A stretch of DNA of 64,000 nt from Trichaptum fuscoviolaceum (GCA_910574455.1 CAJSYZ010000005.1:3534001-3598000), one strand, 5' to 3'. Counted from the stretch's first letter, positions 41,322 to 53,636 are shown. Program-made: numbers and translations. The notes: generated by a model not told the origin, from the sequence alone.

Positions 41322-43243
41322 CTACTTCGGCTCGTCGCGGTGACCTTCAGGACTTGAAGGCTTGGAGTCATCCTTTGACTCTATCGCCAATTTCACATAA
41401 TTGCGATACCCTAAGACTTCACGAATATCAACGGGATTTTTGACGCCTTCCGGGACTTTTGCCTCAAATGCCGAGCACACCAACTCCGTCAGATAGCGTT
41501 GGTATCTCTGCATGTCATTGTCCTTCAAGTGGCGGAGCTTTGTATCCGATTTCTGTTTGACCTTGCCCTTGCCCTTGCCCTTGCCCTTGCCCTTGCCCTT
41601 GCCCTCGTGCTCGGGCTCGGGCTCGGCCTTATATGCCGCCATGCTCGCCATCTCCAACTTGTTATATTCTTCTAACTTATCAATAGATTCAAGGACAGAA
41701 TCAGTCATCTCCTCCCCTTGATGTACGATCTTGTTTAAGAGGTCGTTTATGATGACGCCTTTCGACCTCTGCATGACTAGATCGAAAAGACCCCTTCTGG
41801 AGACAACCTGCAACCATCTCCTGACGATCCTAAGCCCATTTATCAATCTCGTCTGAAGAACGCACAAATCGTCGATGCATTTATTAACCTCATCCACAAA
41901 ATTTGGTGCAACTTCTAGTGGTATGTTTTCGATGTAGGTCCGATAGTAGGTTTTCCATCGTGTCGCGAACTTTGGGCGCCCTCGTCGAGACAACTTCATA
42001 GTCGGACGAAGTAACTTCATCCGCGTATTCCCTCCTGTCGTAGAAAGCGTCGTACCGATTGCACAGACCAATCGCCAGTTTCCAGCTTTTAGTTTTCGCA
42101 CCCTTCGCATCCTTCTCAGCTGGTAAGTGTAGTAGCATTTCATTGGCAGCGGGTGTCTGGGGTGAAATATGAAGAGTTCTGACCGCAGGCGTCGAATATT
42201 TCGCTTGCAAATTCCCTGATTTTGATACCTGTGTGTAGAGTGCTTCCCATGAGAAGCGGATTTCGGTTCTGATCATAAGTCCATTAGCCGAAACTGAGAT
42301 GGATTGGAGATGGTCTTCGATGGTTGCGATGAGATCGTAAAGGGCGTCGAAATGGGCCTGGAAGTACGGTAGGAAGATTCGGAAATCATGAAACCAGGGG
42401 TCCGACTTGGATGCCTGCAATACCTCAACACAGTCTTGCTTGAAATCTTCCGCAATACACATTACACCCGATTTGCGATAATTTAGATGCATGCTGTAGT
42501 CTTTCGGAGGGGAGTGATCTCGTATGACCACCCAGAGTTTCTTTGGCTCTATCTCGTGGAACTTGTAATTATAGGGTAGACTATTTGGGGCCGCGAGGGT
42601 GTCGAACACTTCATCTCTAGTGAACCAGATGACAATTGCGGAGGACTCCATGAAGAAGAACCTTAGACTGTCCAAGAGCTTCCTTACTCTAATAGCGTCG
42701 CCCGCTGGCCGTGACTAACAAGCGTAGGTTATTAGACGTTCTTTTTAGAAACATGATCTTATTACTTACCCCCGTAACATTTGCAGACAAGAGCTCGACC
42801 ACTTCAGACATCTTTCCCAAAGCTGTGTTCAACGTTTGAATCTGCGCCTCAAAAGCAGTGCTCATCTGTGCAACCTGTTTCTCCAACTTCATAATCCTAT
42901 CATCCCCTGAATGAGCTGGATGGTTTGAAGTCGAGCGAACCGACTGCATGTCATCTGTACCAGTGAGCAATGGGGAAGTAGCAGTGCTCGTCCTTGCAAC
43001 ATTTTCCTCCAAATTCGTAATCATATCAACCCCTGAATGAGCTGGATGGTTTGAAGTCGAGCGAACCGACTGGTTGTAATCTGTACCAGTGTGAACTGGA
43101 ATTTCTATAGCTTCTGAAATACTTTTTGCAGTAACGACCAGGGAATCCAAAGTAGCCGGAGATTGGCTAATGCTCCTTTTTATTGTATGCCCAGGTCCTG
43201 CTCTCGTCCCATGCGTTGACTCTGACAGTGATCGCGGTTGCAC
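41322..43243 (-). CDS. minus-strand gene within the Plavaka-type element, unknown
   Basis: Coding blocks: about 42771..43243 (SESTHGTRAGPGHTIK.. to VELLSANVTG), an intron, 41890..42716 (LRFFFMESSAIVIWFTRDEV, KLWVVIRDHSPPKDYSMHL, WFHDFRIFLPYFQAHFDALY), then a shift to another frame for 41322..41950 (FVDEVNKCIDDLCVLQTRL to a GKGKGKGKGK run and an acidic end). The frame change near 41930-41970 is either an unplaced intron or a mutation. The start is unresolved; coding with a basic KRAKTTD patch may reach an ATG at 43542. The N-terminal part holds a 126-nt tandem duplication. No domain is recognised; it may be cargo of the transposon or a partner of its transposase. Confidence 0.5.
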
Positions 43244-43589
43244 TGGTGAATCGCTGACGTGTGCGAATGACTTCTTCCTTTACTTGTCACGTCAGTCGTC
43301 TTTGCCCTTTTCGCATCACGATAATCATTGTCCGGCTCATTCAAGTTATGACGCTTAGTGCTCGGCTCCCCTGCCAGTGAATCCTCTGCTGAAGGCGGCT
43401 GTTAATTGGCTTTGTTTCCAGTCCGAGGTAAAACGAGCTCACTTTGGTTACTACTATTGTTGTAAGTACGTTTCCGATCTATGATTACTGTTCCCCGTCC
43501 CCGACTCGGATTCGATGCACTGGCATTTGGTGACGTATACATTGTCTAAGTCTTCTCAGGCTGCTGATTGGGATTATCTACAATTTAGT

Positions 43590-44225
43590 TATTGTCAGAA
43601 CCAACAAGGGGGCCCAACTTAAACGCAGGCTCACTGGATATTTCGAACAAAACTGTGACTTGAAGCCTGAGAGGAGGTTGTATTGCTTTCTCCAACAGCT
43701 TCAAGATGTAGTTAAAACTGGTGCTCAGGCTACTACTACTGGCGCGGCACCACCGACTCGGAGTCGGAACCGAATAGTATCAAGTTGAAGTTCGGTTCGA
43801 GTTTCAGAACCCTTTCAAGTTTAGAGATCAAATTGCCAGTAGTATAGTAGTAGTACAGTACTACTTGGGCTACAAGTCTGAAGATCTCAGTCAGTGGATG
43901 AAGTTAAACTAGGAGACTGAAAGTTGACTCACCGCCAGCCTGAGTACTGCCAGTGGCAGCCCCTGAGCTACTAGTAGAATTTAGGTGGCAGGGACTTCAA
44001 CTACAAGGTGATCGGGCTTCAAGCTGCTGAAAAGAACAAGCTTGAGAGCTACTAGAGTGTAGACAATGACACGACACGTCGCTGGTCGCTGGCTTTCAAG
44101 TTGGCAACTCCTCGTCATTCAAGTTGATGGGCATGGGGTAGTCAGGCTACTAAATGCGGAACTTGAATCTGAAGCCAAACTTCTCACGCCACTGCTGGTG
44201 CCAGCCTGAGGCTAGTACTCTCCGG
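43590..44225. repeat. right subterminal word array of the Plavaka-type element
   Basis: About 640 bp with the same words as the left array: CTTCAAG/CTTGAAG, GCCTGAG, CTGCCAGTGGCAG, CTACTACTACTGG, TAGTAGTAGTACAGTACTAC and GACTCGGAGTCGG. No ORF is credible within it. Confidence 0.7.
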
Positions 44226-44235
44226 CACATGTTCT

Positions 44236-45417
44236 AACCCATGCTGTTCCAACCTCGCGACGAGACATTCCTCAACAAACTCGGATATCTCGGACGGGCA
44301 TGCTCTACAATCATCTTCATCTCAAGCAAGCATTGGAGGGTATGTGCTGATACGCATAGTTCAAGGTGGCCTTGCGGTAGAGCTCATCTTTCTTTCAACA
44401 AGCATATCCTCAATGTGGTTTGTCCTTCCGACCACAGTGATACCAATACCATCACTTGTTTCTTAGGAGGATCAACTTCTTCTCGTTTTTATCTCAGTCG
44501 ACTCGCTGCTTCGAATAATCCTGCCTGTCTATGAAGATGGACTGCTATGGCACGAACCACCACGGAGGATTGCTGTAGGGAATGGACTGTGAGGACGCTT
44601 GGAGGAATTGAACCAAAGATAGCTTACGTGCAGGATGCTATCACCATAGCTATGGGATTGAGCACGGGAGGTTACGTGAGAATAGAATCGGAGTTCATGA
44701 TGATGGAATTTATGCAGGTCAGTGACCTACCAAATAGATGTAGAGATCAGAACTCTAATTTTTGTATCGTTTCGCAGAGCAATGGAGCAAAACAGAATAC
44801 AGGATGAACGACTGGTGTCCAGCACTTCTTCATATTCTCTCATCCATCGTAGAACATCCGAACGAGATTCTCTCATTCCATTCGCGTCTATCCCTCAACC
44901 GAGCGACATTAACAACCTCTTCTCATTATCTCGAGATTGTATCCTGCGATGTTGGTCTCCGAATAAAAGATGCCGGTCAGAGGTATCTTTTCCCCTTTAA
45001 ATGGCAATAGAGAAGGGCCTTCGCTGTTACAGGGGCGTCCGCAAAAACTTTTGCTGGCTCACGAGTAATCGGGCCAAACCGAAGACAACTACTCCGTCTT
45101 TGTCTTCGTCCCTTCAAGTTCCCTTACTTTAGGTACTTTAGGTGGCACTTCTCATATTTATGAGTTCGCATCTGATCAATCATACTGGAATCACATCAAC
45201 CTCTACCCCCCTAAAAGTGCGCATTGTAGATTACAAGAATTTCTTACGGACGGGAGGCTATACGTTCTCTGTGAGAGGAAAGGAGAATCTGTGTGCGAAG
45301 TCGCTTATTTCGGTCCTGGTGTGGAAAGGCGTACTTGGACTCCCGCGGTCTGCGGTCTAACGGACAAACTGCATAGGAAACTTTTGGTGGGTTGCTGTTA
45401 CAACCAGGCTCGTTAAC
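44236..45417 (+). pseudogene. Nup120/Nup160-type nucleoporin, propeller fragment
   Basis: Pieces in changing frames read like the N-terminal beta-propeller of fungal Nup120: GYVLIRIVQGGLAVELIFLS, LLLVFISVDSLLRIILPVYE then LLWHEPPRR, VQDAITIAMGLSTGGYVRIE, NLFSLSRDCILRCWSP, and from about 45075 VFVFVPSSS, YEFASDQSYWNHINLYP, LQEFLTDGRLYVLCERKGES. Frame shifts and stops separate them. The family's roughly 1300 residues are reduced to part of one domain. The working protein is a Y-complex subunit of the nuclear pore; this copy cannot be functional. Confidence 0.65.
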
Positions 45418-45419
45418 AG

Positions 45420-46540
45420 AGAACTTCCTCAGGTTGTCTTACGTCCTGGTGTATTTTCTGTTTAACACTACGTTCTGCTCTCCAGGATTACATCTTGGCC
45501 CGCACCCTCCACTATTGATCGCATCCTATGCAATTATCGGAAAAAGGAACAGCCGCTGCCGTAGGATGTACAGTTGAGTTGACACGGGATCATCTTACAC
45601 ACTGGCACTGGGCAGCCTAGGGCAGGAACCACCTTACAGACACACTTTATCCAATCATCCAAGATGAGTAAGCTCTATAATATCGTTGATGGCCTCAAGT
45701 GACTTTTCAGTAGCGAACTGACGTAGTCATGGCCTCCTCCTCAACTACCACTGTATCCCAACGCCCAAGTCACCGCAGATTCTCTTCTTCACTTTTCTAC
45801 CAATTTTCAACATCGAATTCCTCCTGCACGTCCCGATTCTCTCTCAACACCATGCGGGACCTTGTACAACTCTGATAGACCTCTTTCTTCCGCCGCGCAT
45901 CTGCCGACTCGCGCTTTGCCTGTCTCGGCACGCTCAAATTGTTCTATCGGTTTCAACGCCTCGCGCAGCTCGCGTAAAACGTCTCTAGGCTCGTATGGAA
46001 ACCAAGGGGGTAGGAGTTCGACCGCTTTTGCAGAGGAACGAAACCACTGCCGTCTACGCAATTTACTGCGCCCACAGCAGGCGCCCCAATTCTTGACCCA
46101 GGATTCTCTCGCAGATTTATGCCGACGCGTATTCCCCCACCGACTAAAGCAATGGCGAGCACACATGCGCACGCGTCCACCTCCACAGTTGACAACACAA
46201 ACTTCTTCAGCGATTTGTGATGGTAGAGTGGTTACATCCGTCACCATATATCATGAGTGAACCTTCTCCGAGGGACAGGGCTATGCCAGAGAGCTCATCG
46301 TCAGTGGTGGCTGATGACCAGCTCAGAGAGCAGGACGTTAAAACTGGTTGCTGCACTTGCATCCGAGGTCCGCTCCTCCCAGGTTTTGAATCGCGAGACG
46401 CATCACCGACGTTTCGGATGTGCAAAGAGGCAAGTTACTGAACCGGCCCTCACAGGCACGAGGAGAGGATGTATGCGTGCAGTAATCAGTGAGCGAAAGC
46501 TACTACTGTACTTCTCGAGTAAGCTGTTCTTTTAATTTTT
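45420..46540. other. about 1.1 kb without a supported gene
   Basis: Both strands are open in several short frames (for example + 45862..46260 and - 45807..46247), but none has a domain, a clear start or splice support. A serine-rich ATG-started stretch at 45730 (MASSSTTTVSQRPSHRRFSS) could be an old mitochondrial-type presequence. Probably decayed coding sequence. Confidence 0.4.
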
Positions 46541-46544
46541 GAAT

Positions 46545-46850
46545 CATAATACTCACGGGCTTCTTCAGCTTTGGAGCATCGGCACGGGGAATGTCTATAC
46601 GTTCTCCGAGAACATCTGCATAAGATTTACGCCGAAAATTATAGTCTTCTTTTCTTGGGGTGGGGGTAGGGGGATTGGACACATCCGTTCGCGTATGGAA
46701 TCTGCAAATGGGTATGATTTTCTTCACATTCCTGTATCCCCGACTCATCAGTGACAACTTTCCAGTACGACTCCGACTTTCTTGTCACCGGAAGGAACGA
46801 TGGCCGTGTCAGCTTCTTCTCGTTCCATCATTCCTCTTTTCCTCGACCAT
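46545..46850 (+). pseudogene. possible WD40-repeat protein fragment
   Basis: Short phrases have WD40 character: HGLLQLWSIGTG at about 46557, LDTSVRVWNLQMG at about 46672 and SVTTFQYDSDFLVTGRNDGR at about 46750. The last resembles repeats in F-box/WD40 proteins. Each is in a different frame and they are separated by stops. A decayed propeller gene is likely, but the family is uncertain. Confidence 0.4.
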
Positions 46851-46899
46851 CTCAAGCTCAACAATAAGCGGCCACAGGACTCGCGCTGAGTAGTCAGTC

Positions 46900-47850
46900 G
46901 GGATGAGTCTCTATCCCTACCGTCTACTCTCACTTCAGGAATCCCTGCTCAATCGACATCTAAGCCTAAGTTCGCCTGGCCTGAGCGGCGTAAAGAGCCC
47001 AAAAACATGGGAAGGATGCTGGACAGCGACACTCTCTCACCACATACCACAGTGAGGAGAGGGAAGGTTGCGAAGTTGCGCGGTCGGATTCGTATATACG
47101 GGGCTATGTATCACCGGGCAGTTTGATGCATCCCAATATTCCGCTTGCATGCACAAAGGTCGACAAAGCAACTCACAACTCAATTTGCAAATGCTGCGAA
47201 GGGAAAAATATAACTGCATTTTCGACATCATCCAAGTTGTTGTCAACTTGTCGTGTCCCCATTCCTTGCCAAACACCTCTGCCCCGCCACCATTGCCGCC
47301 TAAACGGAGAACACTCGGTTTCAATGTGCAGTATGAGTCCATCATCGGCCGACAGCGCAATTCCCTCAGCTCCGAGGACGAGAAACGCGCCTTCATGCAA
47401 ATTACTCCTTCCGAAGCGGGTTGGGATGCATTCAAGTTGGCCCATTTCCCATTTTGGCACGGTTCTAGTTCAAGTTTCGGGTTGTGTACAGGGATGACTG
47501 TTGTATGGTGAGTTACTCGTGGCTTTCTTCGAAATCCTTCTAGAGCTGATGGAGCAGCTTCTTGTGCAGTGGGTTGTATCCTCCCGACTTCTTCGGAGTT
47601 AACATGACTCATTTTCTTGTTCGTTTGTGCTTAAAATGAAAAGAAGCCTTATAATCAAGTCATCCGGAAGAAATCATTTGTTATCTCCTATCAGTTCAAC
47701 TTGCGGTTTATCCGAGTCATAGTACAAAGCACTAATAGCTCCCTCTCTCTTTCTAGAAGAATGGGAAATCAGAAAACTGACTTCAACTACTTTGTATAAG
47801 TGTGAAGTGGGAGCGGGTATTGTCCCCAAGATCATCATCAAGCCATTCCA
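46900..47850. other. about 0.95 kb without a supported gene
   Basis: Plus ORF 47068..47511 and minus ORF 47037..47612 overlap fully. Neither shows a known domain. The plus frame has a proline run and the phrase PPLPPKRRTLGFNVQY, and may be a relic. Confidence 0.35.
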
Positions 47851-47859
47851 CCGTGAATC

Positions 47860-48164
47860 ATGTTCTCAAATCTTCGTACTATCCTTCTCATCCTCCTCTC
47901 CCTTGATTACGCACGCCTGCACCTCAGCACCGTCCTCCGCTTTCAGCTCGTTCAACGGTGGACAGCAAGGGCTCAAACGAAGGTACTTGTTTCATTCATA
48001 TCAAGATCTGTACACTGACTTGTTGCTAGATACACAAGAAACTGCAAACGTTTCTTGATCTTCTCGGGGTACCACCAACACCTCTCTCCGAATTACATCA
48101 ATATAGGCTCCATAATATAGTTCGATACAGTGTCGCACGGGCTTGGATGTGGACAATGCAGTGA
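47860..48164 (+). CDS. possible small two-exon ORF with N-terminal anchor
   Basis: ATG at 47860. Exons 47860..47982 and 48030..48164 join in frame across a 47-nt GT..AG intron and give 85 residues: a hydrophobic start (LRTILLILLSLDYA), then a polar helix (HKKLQTFLDLLGVPP). It overlaps the beginning of the exonuclease frame. It may be a real small protein or a misread 5' portion of that gene. Confidence 0.25.
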
Positions 48165-48900
48165 CTGCAATATATGCTTCATTGCCACAGGTACCAGCTA
48201 GGAGATTTGTCTTGATCGACATCGAGTGGGCAAGTGGCGGAGAAGGGCCCAATCATCGCGTGGACCTCATCCAACTCGCAGTTCAACACCACATTTATCT
48301 AGTCAGGACGCATACTCTTACTGACCTTCCCCCTACGTTGGCGCAACTCCTTGGAGATGGTACAGTCATGAAAATTTCCGCAGGAATCAACGGTATGAAT
48401 AACTTATCTTTTCTCCTGCGAGGTGGCCTAACAGAAGAAATGGCAGGTGACGCAGTGCGTATAAAGCGCAAGTTTCGCACCTCTGTGCGCTCCTGTGTCG
48501 ATCTGACAGATTGGGCGCGCGTTGTCTACCCGGAAGTCTGGCCCAAAAACCCGACCTGGTCCCAACTGCTCTTAAACCCTCGTCTCTGGTTCCAGCATCC
48601 GACTCCGACTGTCAAGCTCGAAAAAATAGTGGGAGAAGTATTGAGGCTGAACGTCAAGAAGAGTAGTGAGGTCACAATGAGTGACTGGGCAGCTGACGAG
48701 CTATCAGCGGCACAAAAAGAGTGTAAGTTATCATTCTGTTGTTCAAGATCAACCATCTTCAAGTTCTCACTTGCATGATCTGCTGTACTGGAATACTAGA
48801 TGCAGCTATTGACGTTCACAGCACGTTTGCTGTAGCTTTGGCCCTGAGCCAAAGCCACTCACCCTTACCGGATAAGTACATCAAGAACTTCGAGGCTTGA
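48143..48900 (+). pseudogene. 3'-5' exonuclease domain protein, start missing
   Basis: Exons 48143..48722 and 48800..48900 join in frame for 226 residues. The DnaQ-like exonuclease signature is present: FVLIDIEW (motif I, D-x-E), KISAGINGMNNLSFLL in the motif II region, and KEYAAIDVHSTFAVA (motif III, Y-x3-D). This is the WRN-exonuclease/RNase D fold, which removes nucleotides from 3' ends using two metal ions. No ATG precedes motif I in this frame, and a stop lies at about 48110. So the gene is 5' truncated or has an upstream exon I could not place. The exonuclease body itself has no lesion. Confidence 0.6.
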
Positions 48901-49189
48901 TCTAGTAGGCTGAGGCCCACCAGTAGCAGGTTTGACCAAATGTGCTTGAGTTATCGAGTAAATTGTTGTGCGCATGCTCTTGTCTTTCAAAGTTGCCAGG
49001 AGATTCATGATTAAAATTTATTATTGAATTGCCTTTTTTTCCCGAATGATCACCGTAGTCTGAGGTATCAAAGTGGTTTGGAAGATGTCGCCAATGGTGT
49101 CTGTCTGCTGTTCGGATTGCTTGCCATGATGATGCTTCCAGTGGTGAACGAGCTTTAAATCTAAAATTGGAACTTGAAGAGTTCAAGTT

Positions 49190-49232
49190 GCCACCGTGAC
49201 TCGCACTTGAACTTGAACTTGAACTTGAACTT
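49190..49232. repeat. short (ACTTGA)n repeat
   Basis: About four and a half units of ACTTGA near 49200-49230. The same word (TTCAAGT in reverse) dominates the transposon ends at 36 and 44 kb. Confidence 0.7.
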
Positions 49233-50060
49233 TTTACCACTGCGTCCCCTCAACGACACAGTGTACGTTCTCCAGTCTTGTTATGAGCACTTCTCCGCCA
49301 TCCCCCACCCATTCCATAAGACCACTTATTGGCCTGAACAAGTTATGTTTTATCCTACCCTCAAGCTTGTATTGAACTCGCCTAGACTTCAACATTTCCG
49401 AATGAACCAAAAAACGATAGTGTACGTCTGAGAACGTGCTTCTTGCTTGATCTTATCACTCACATTTGTCTTTAGTACCTGGAGAGGAGAAGGTGGGCGG
49501 CCTTGTTATAGTGAGAGGAGCTCCGACGTGCACGCTGAAGCAAGCATCTTCTACCTTTCGAACGACACCCGCTGAGGATAGGCCGATACATGTTGCATCA
49601 CCAATTGTTGTAATCTTCATCAAAAATAAGTAACAATCCTTCGTCTTCAACTAGAGTCGACACCGCCTTATAGGAAAGGAAGGGCAAGGGCCGTCCGCTG
49701 ACGATTGAAGAGGTGGCAGAGGACGCTATTGATGAGGGGGCAGATGAACTACACGACCGATCCCGCGCCAGCCTTGCGCATGTGTCCTTGGATGCCCCTC
49801 GCTTCACATATCAGTTTCCTGCGCCGAAACCGCCATTGCAACGTAGTAAATCTCGCGTCCGTCAATTGCAGGCTGACGGCCCCGGCCCCGGCCTCGGAAC
49901 ACCACCTCATACCGTCTTGCGAGACACCTTCATACCTCTAGTTGAATGTGATACACCTCCGATAGTGAAAAACGCGATGAAGCGAGGCGAACATCCTTCC
50001 ATGAAACAGCTGCCAGCATCTCCCGGCCAATCTCTAGCAAGTCTCCGGAAGGTAGCGTGA
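49233..50060 (+). other. coding-like relics of unknown family
   Basis: Two plus frames look like former exons: 49233..49431 (YEHFSAIPHPFHKTTYWPEQ and TLKLVLNSPRLQHFR) and about 49686..50060 (PLTIEEVAEDAIDEGADEL, APRFTYQFPAPKPPLQ and LRDTFIPLVECDTPP). They are joined by no clear splice sites and I do not recognise the family. Confidence 0.35.
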
Positions 50061-50429
50061 ACCTAGGCGCTACATCTAGTTCACAAGCATCGGACTACGG
50101 TGGCGAACATCTATGAGGGCATGCGAGGGAAGAGAATAAGCGCAACCTTTGAAGCCTCTGGAACTATAAGTACGGACTTCTCTTCTTGCTATTATATTAC
50201 TAGGCTTATACTGGTTTATTCATCAGCGAAACCACATGCGTCTATTTCGGATACTTTGCTCTTCAAACATATCATATCAACACAGATCTAACCGAAGCTA
50301 AATGTGTTAGACAATTATTGATCTGGACAACTTCGCGGGGCGATGGAGCTCGAGACTGTGACTACTAGTACAGCAAATGGGCGGTCAACCTATGCTGCGC
50401 TTTTGTCTTGGAGAGAATTGTCTCACTTT

Positions 50430-52229
50430 TTCTTTGACGCAGTTGAACTTTCAAGTGCGTACCATTGTTGTCGCGACTACGACCGTCGCTCGTGGCGACT
50501 TGACGCAGGAGATCGTGGGCGTGTCTGTTCAGGGTGATATTCTGGACTTGGCCATCAATGGCATGGTTGACCAGCTGGCTCTCTTCACTGCGGGGGTGAC
50601 CAAAGTCGCGCGGGAAGTCAGAACGAAAAAACTCGGTGTTCAAGCTGAAATCGAGAATGTTCATGTCACAGCAAAAAATCACGTATTTTATTTCACTAGC
50701 ATTCCGCTGAGTTGTGTAGTGTGGTTTTTACTGAACGCACTCCGAATAGAATGGCTGTTGACACCATGGCCGGAAACTTGACGACCGAAGTGCGTGGTTT
50801 CGCGCAGATCAGTACTGCAGCTATAAACGGCGACTTCACGTGTTTCATCACCGTCAAAGGCTCAGGCGAGATGGAATCCTTTGAGACTCATCAAATCAAT
50901 TAAATTGTGCACTACTTGCGCGAGTCGATTTAGAAGAACGCCGCCGCTCGTGAAGCTGCCGAACTTGCCAGTCGCTCCAAGTTGGAGTTCTTGGCGAACA
51001 CGTCTCATGAGATTCGACCCCTATGAACGGTATCATTGGCATGAAAGAGTTTACGCTGGATAGCAATTTGAATAAGAGTCAGCGCGAGAGTCTTCTGCTG
51101 GTGCATAGTTTGGCTCGGAGTCTGCTATTGATTAATGTCGATATTTTGGATATCTCGAAGAGTAAGCTAATCCGCCGCCGATGCTTCCAAATTCAGTTGC
51201 TAATATTTCGATTAATTACTACATTCGAAGCAGGCAGGATGACGATAGAGCAAGTTTGGTATTCACTGAGACACACGGTTTTTGGTAACCTCAAGACTCT
51301 CGTTGTACGACCATCGCAAAACAACCTCGACCTCACATATGACGTTTACCCAGACATTCCTGATCAGCTCATCGGTTACTCGCTGCATCTGCGCCAGGTC
51401 ATTACGAACATTGTCGGCAACGCTATCAAGTTCACCTCGAGCAAGGTCGTGCGGAACGGACATGCTGCGCTGTCGTGCCGTCTGGTTGGCATCAAGGACT
51501 CGATGGTGAAGGTAGAGTTCTGTCTCACGGATACGGTATCGGTATTACGAAAGGTACAGTGAACTTGATCTGTGGTACGTTCGTGCGAGGGGATGGACAA
51601 CCACTCGAGTGAGCTCTTCTCGAATAGTCATTTGTTCCGGCCTGTAGTGGTCTTACTTTCTTAAATCTAGGACTATGGTGGTGCTGTCCTTGGTCAATCA
51701 GTATCGAAGTGAGTTGTGTCGCTGATGAATAAGACGATGTGAGTTAGAGCGAGCTGGGCAAGGGAAGTTCACGACCACCTCCTAAATCAGCCAGTTGTCC
51801 ACCGAGAACGTACTTTCGATGATCCAGGCATTCGCGAAGCAGAAAATCCGGCTTGCCAATACGCTGGACGACCAAACAGGTGTAGTGATGCGTATCACAG
51901 AGCTTATTCTGAAGCCTTACGACGTGAGCGAAGTTGCAGATAATGAGTGTTGCCTACATATCGATGGGATACTTGTTGATTCGCTGACGGCCGTAAGTCA
52001 TCTTGTTAAAGTGCATTCAAGCTACAGTATAAAGCCTTACTCAAACACTTTTCGGATGATCCAGAAGGAACAAACCAGGAGTATGAACACTTGCGATATA
52101 TACCGATCGTTCTGGCGTCAGACCAAAATTCCCTATTGAACAAACAACTGCCAGACCGAGATCTACCCCCACTTCCCATCGGAGGCAATCTGCTTCTCAA
52201 GGATGTAGAAGCAGAGCTAGATCGATAGG
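50430..52229 (+). pseudogene. group III hybrid histidine kinase (Nik1/Os-1 type), decayed
   Basis: Frames follow the Nik1 family in order: HAMP repeat (VRTIVVATTTVARGDLTQEI, NGMVDQLALF, VTKVAREV), a second HAMP ([28 protein letters not shown]), the phosphoacceptor box SHEIRP with a frame change straight after it, GIIGMKEFTLDSNLNKSQRE, SLLLVHSLARSLLLI, the ATPase domain start (RQVITNIVGNAIKFT) and the later LDDQTGVVMRITELILKPYD. At least five frame breaks are visible, and the catalytic ATPase G-boxes and receiver domain are missing or unreadable. The intact relatives sense osmotic stress upstream of the HOG pathway and are the target of phenylpyrrole fungicides. Confidence 0.8.
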
Positions 52230-52239
52230 TTGCGGTGAC

Positions 52240-53630
52240 GAGAATTGACACGAGCGGCTACGGCGGACCATTCAAGGTGGAGGGTAATTCAAGAACATGG
52301 ACCTTGAGGGAAAATGATCAGAACGTGCGCAATCGGACAAGAGAGAAATTGCTTTCGGAACAGATTGAAAATAGTATGTCCGAGTCCTCCGAAAACCCGA
52401 AGTAAGAACTCTGGAATTTATGTTTGACAATTGTTTCAGGCGTCAGGAAGAAGATGCCACTTGGGCGGAAGTCGGACAATTCTCGAATCGCTCAAGGCAA
52501 ATGTGCTTGAGTCGCTCAGCCAACAACGAAAAGCATGAACATCCTTATCAGCGAAGGCGAGAGGAAAGCAGCGCGCAGCCTACAATACTGGCGTACTGAA
52601 TTACTGGTGTACTGATTTGTACTTACTATGACATTTGAATTGTACATGCTTGTACTTAGTCTTTACTTATGCTTGACTGACCTCCTGATGTACTGACGTA
52701 CCGAGTGTGTCCTGAAAATTGGCTTATTTCAGTGTGTTCAGGCCATCAGTTGATTTCAGACAGGCATAGCAACATATCAGTAGATTTCAGACACGCATAG
52801 CAACCCTTCAGTCCATTTAAGGCAGCGTCAGGACGCGTCAGTCGCCTTAAGCAAAAAGTAGTTTCCCTGATGTTAAGCCTGAGTTCAACTCGGAGTTTTA
52901 CATCCACTGGAACCAAACACTTGCCTTTTCTTTATCGGTCACAGAAAGATAAAACGACTATCAGCTCGAATACACTATGACACTACAATTCGGGAAATTG
53001 TCTTATTGTCGGCGAGGGTCCCATTCGCATCTCCGTCCCCTTTTATCCTTGTCTCTTTGAAACAATTACAGTGGCTGAGATGTCGGGGAGGTAGTGTTGC
53101 ATATTCTCCTTGTCAGACCGGGACTCCTCTTCTCGTCGCTTGATCCGTGCATTCGCCACGTCGTACGTTCGGTCAGCTCTGCAAGAAACCCTAATCAATG
53201 CCATCTATGTATCTGCCCGATGTTACTTTCGCAAAGATACGCATAGATCGGCTTTCTTCTTAATCCGTCCCGCGCTCATCATGAACAGCTGGGGATATTG
53301 CAGTTTTCCTTGAGACAAGAGGTCCCGAAACCGCCAGTTTGAAGGGGATATGTGGCCCTCCCGGCGTGGCTGTCCGATGGCATTCCATCCGTTCGCCGTG
53401 CTCGCGCATCCCAGTCTGATCCATTGGGACATTGATCCAAAGCTCTAACGCTGCCTAACCTTCGCTTCCAGGCCATGGTCTCGTACAGATTCCTCAGGCT
53501 CACCGTTATTCTCTCATCTTGTAAAGAAAAAACTTATGGGGCATTCTATTTCGCTACAACTTGTTGCTTCGTCGCCTGTCTCGCAACATGCTGGCAAATA
53601 CTTGGCTCCTTCCTGCATGGGTATCTTACG
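52240..53630. repeat. AT-rich degenerate repeat region, no gene
   Basis: At 52570..52860 the sequence is AT-rich with many TACTGA/ACTGA words. It contains a near-tandem pair around 52745 and 52780 (TGATTTCAGACAGGCATAGC against AGATTTCAGACACGCATAGC). Similar words occur at 14.7 kb and 4.1 kb. Between 52870 and 53630 several short frames are open on both strands but none is convincing. Confidence 0.45.
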
Positions 53631-53636
53631 AGGAAG

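Larger units (their letters stand above)
35640..44230 (+). mobile_element. probable Plavaka-type (CMC superfamily) transposon
   Basis: The proposed extent is about 8.6 kb. It rests on word-rich arrays at both ends (35690..36230 and 43590..44225) that share CCACTGGCAG, TTCAAGTT, GCCTGAG and TACTAGTAG-type words and bracket a transposase gene (+) and a second gene (-). Arrays of short subterminal motifs are typical of CACTA-related elements, where they bind transposase. I could not identify the exact terminal inverted repeats or target duplication, so the borders are inferred. Confidence 0.45.
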
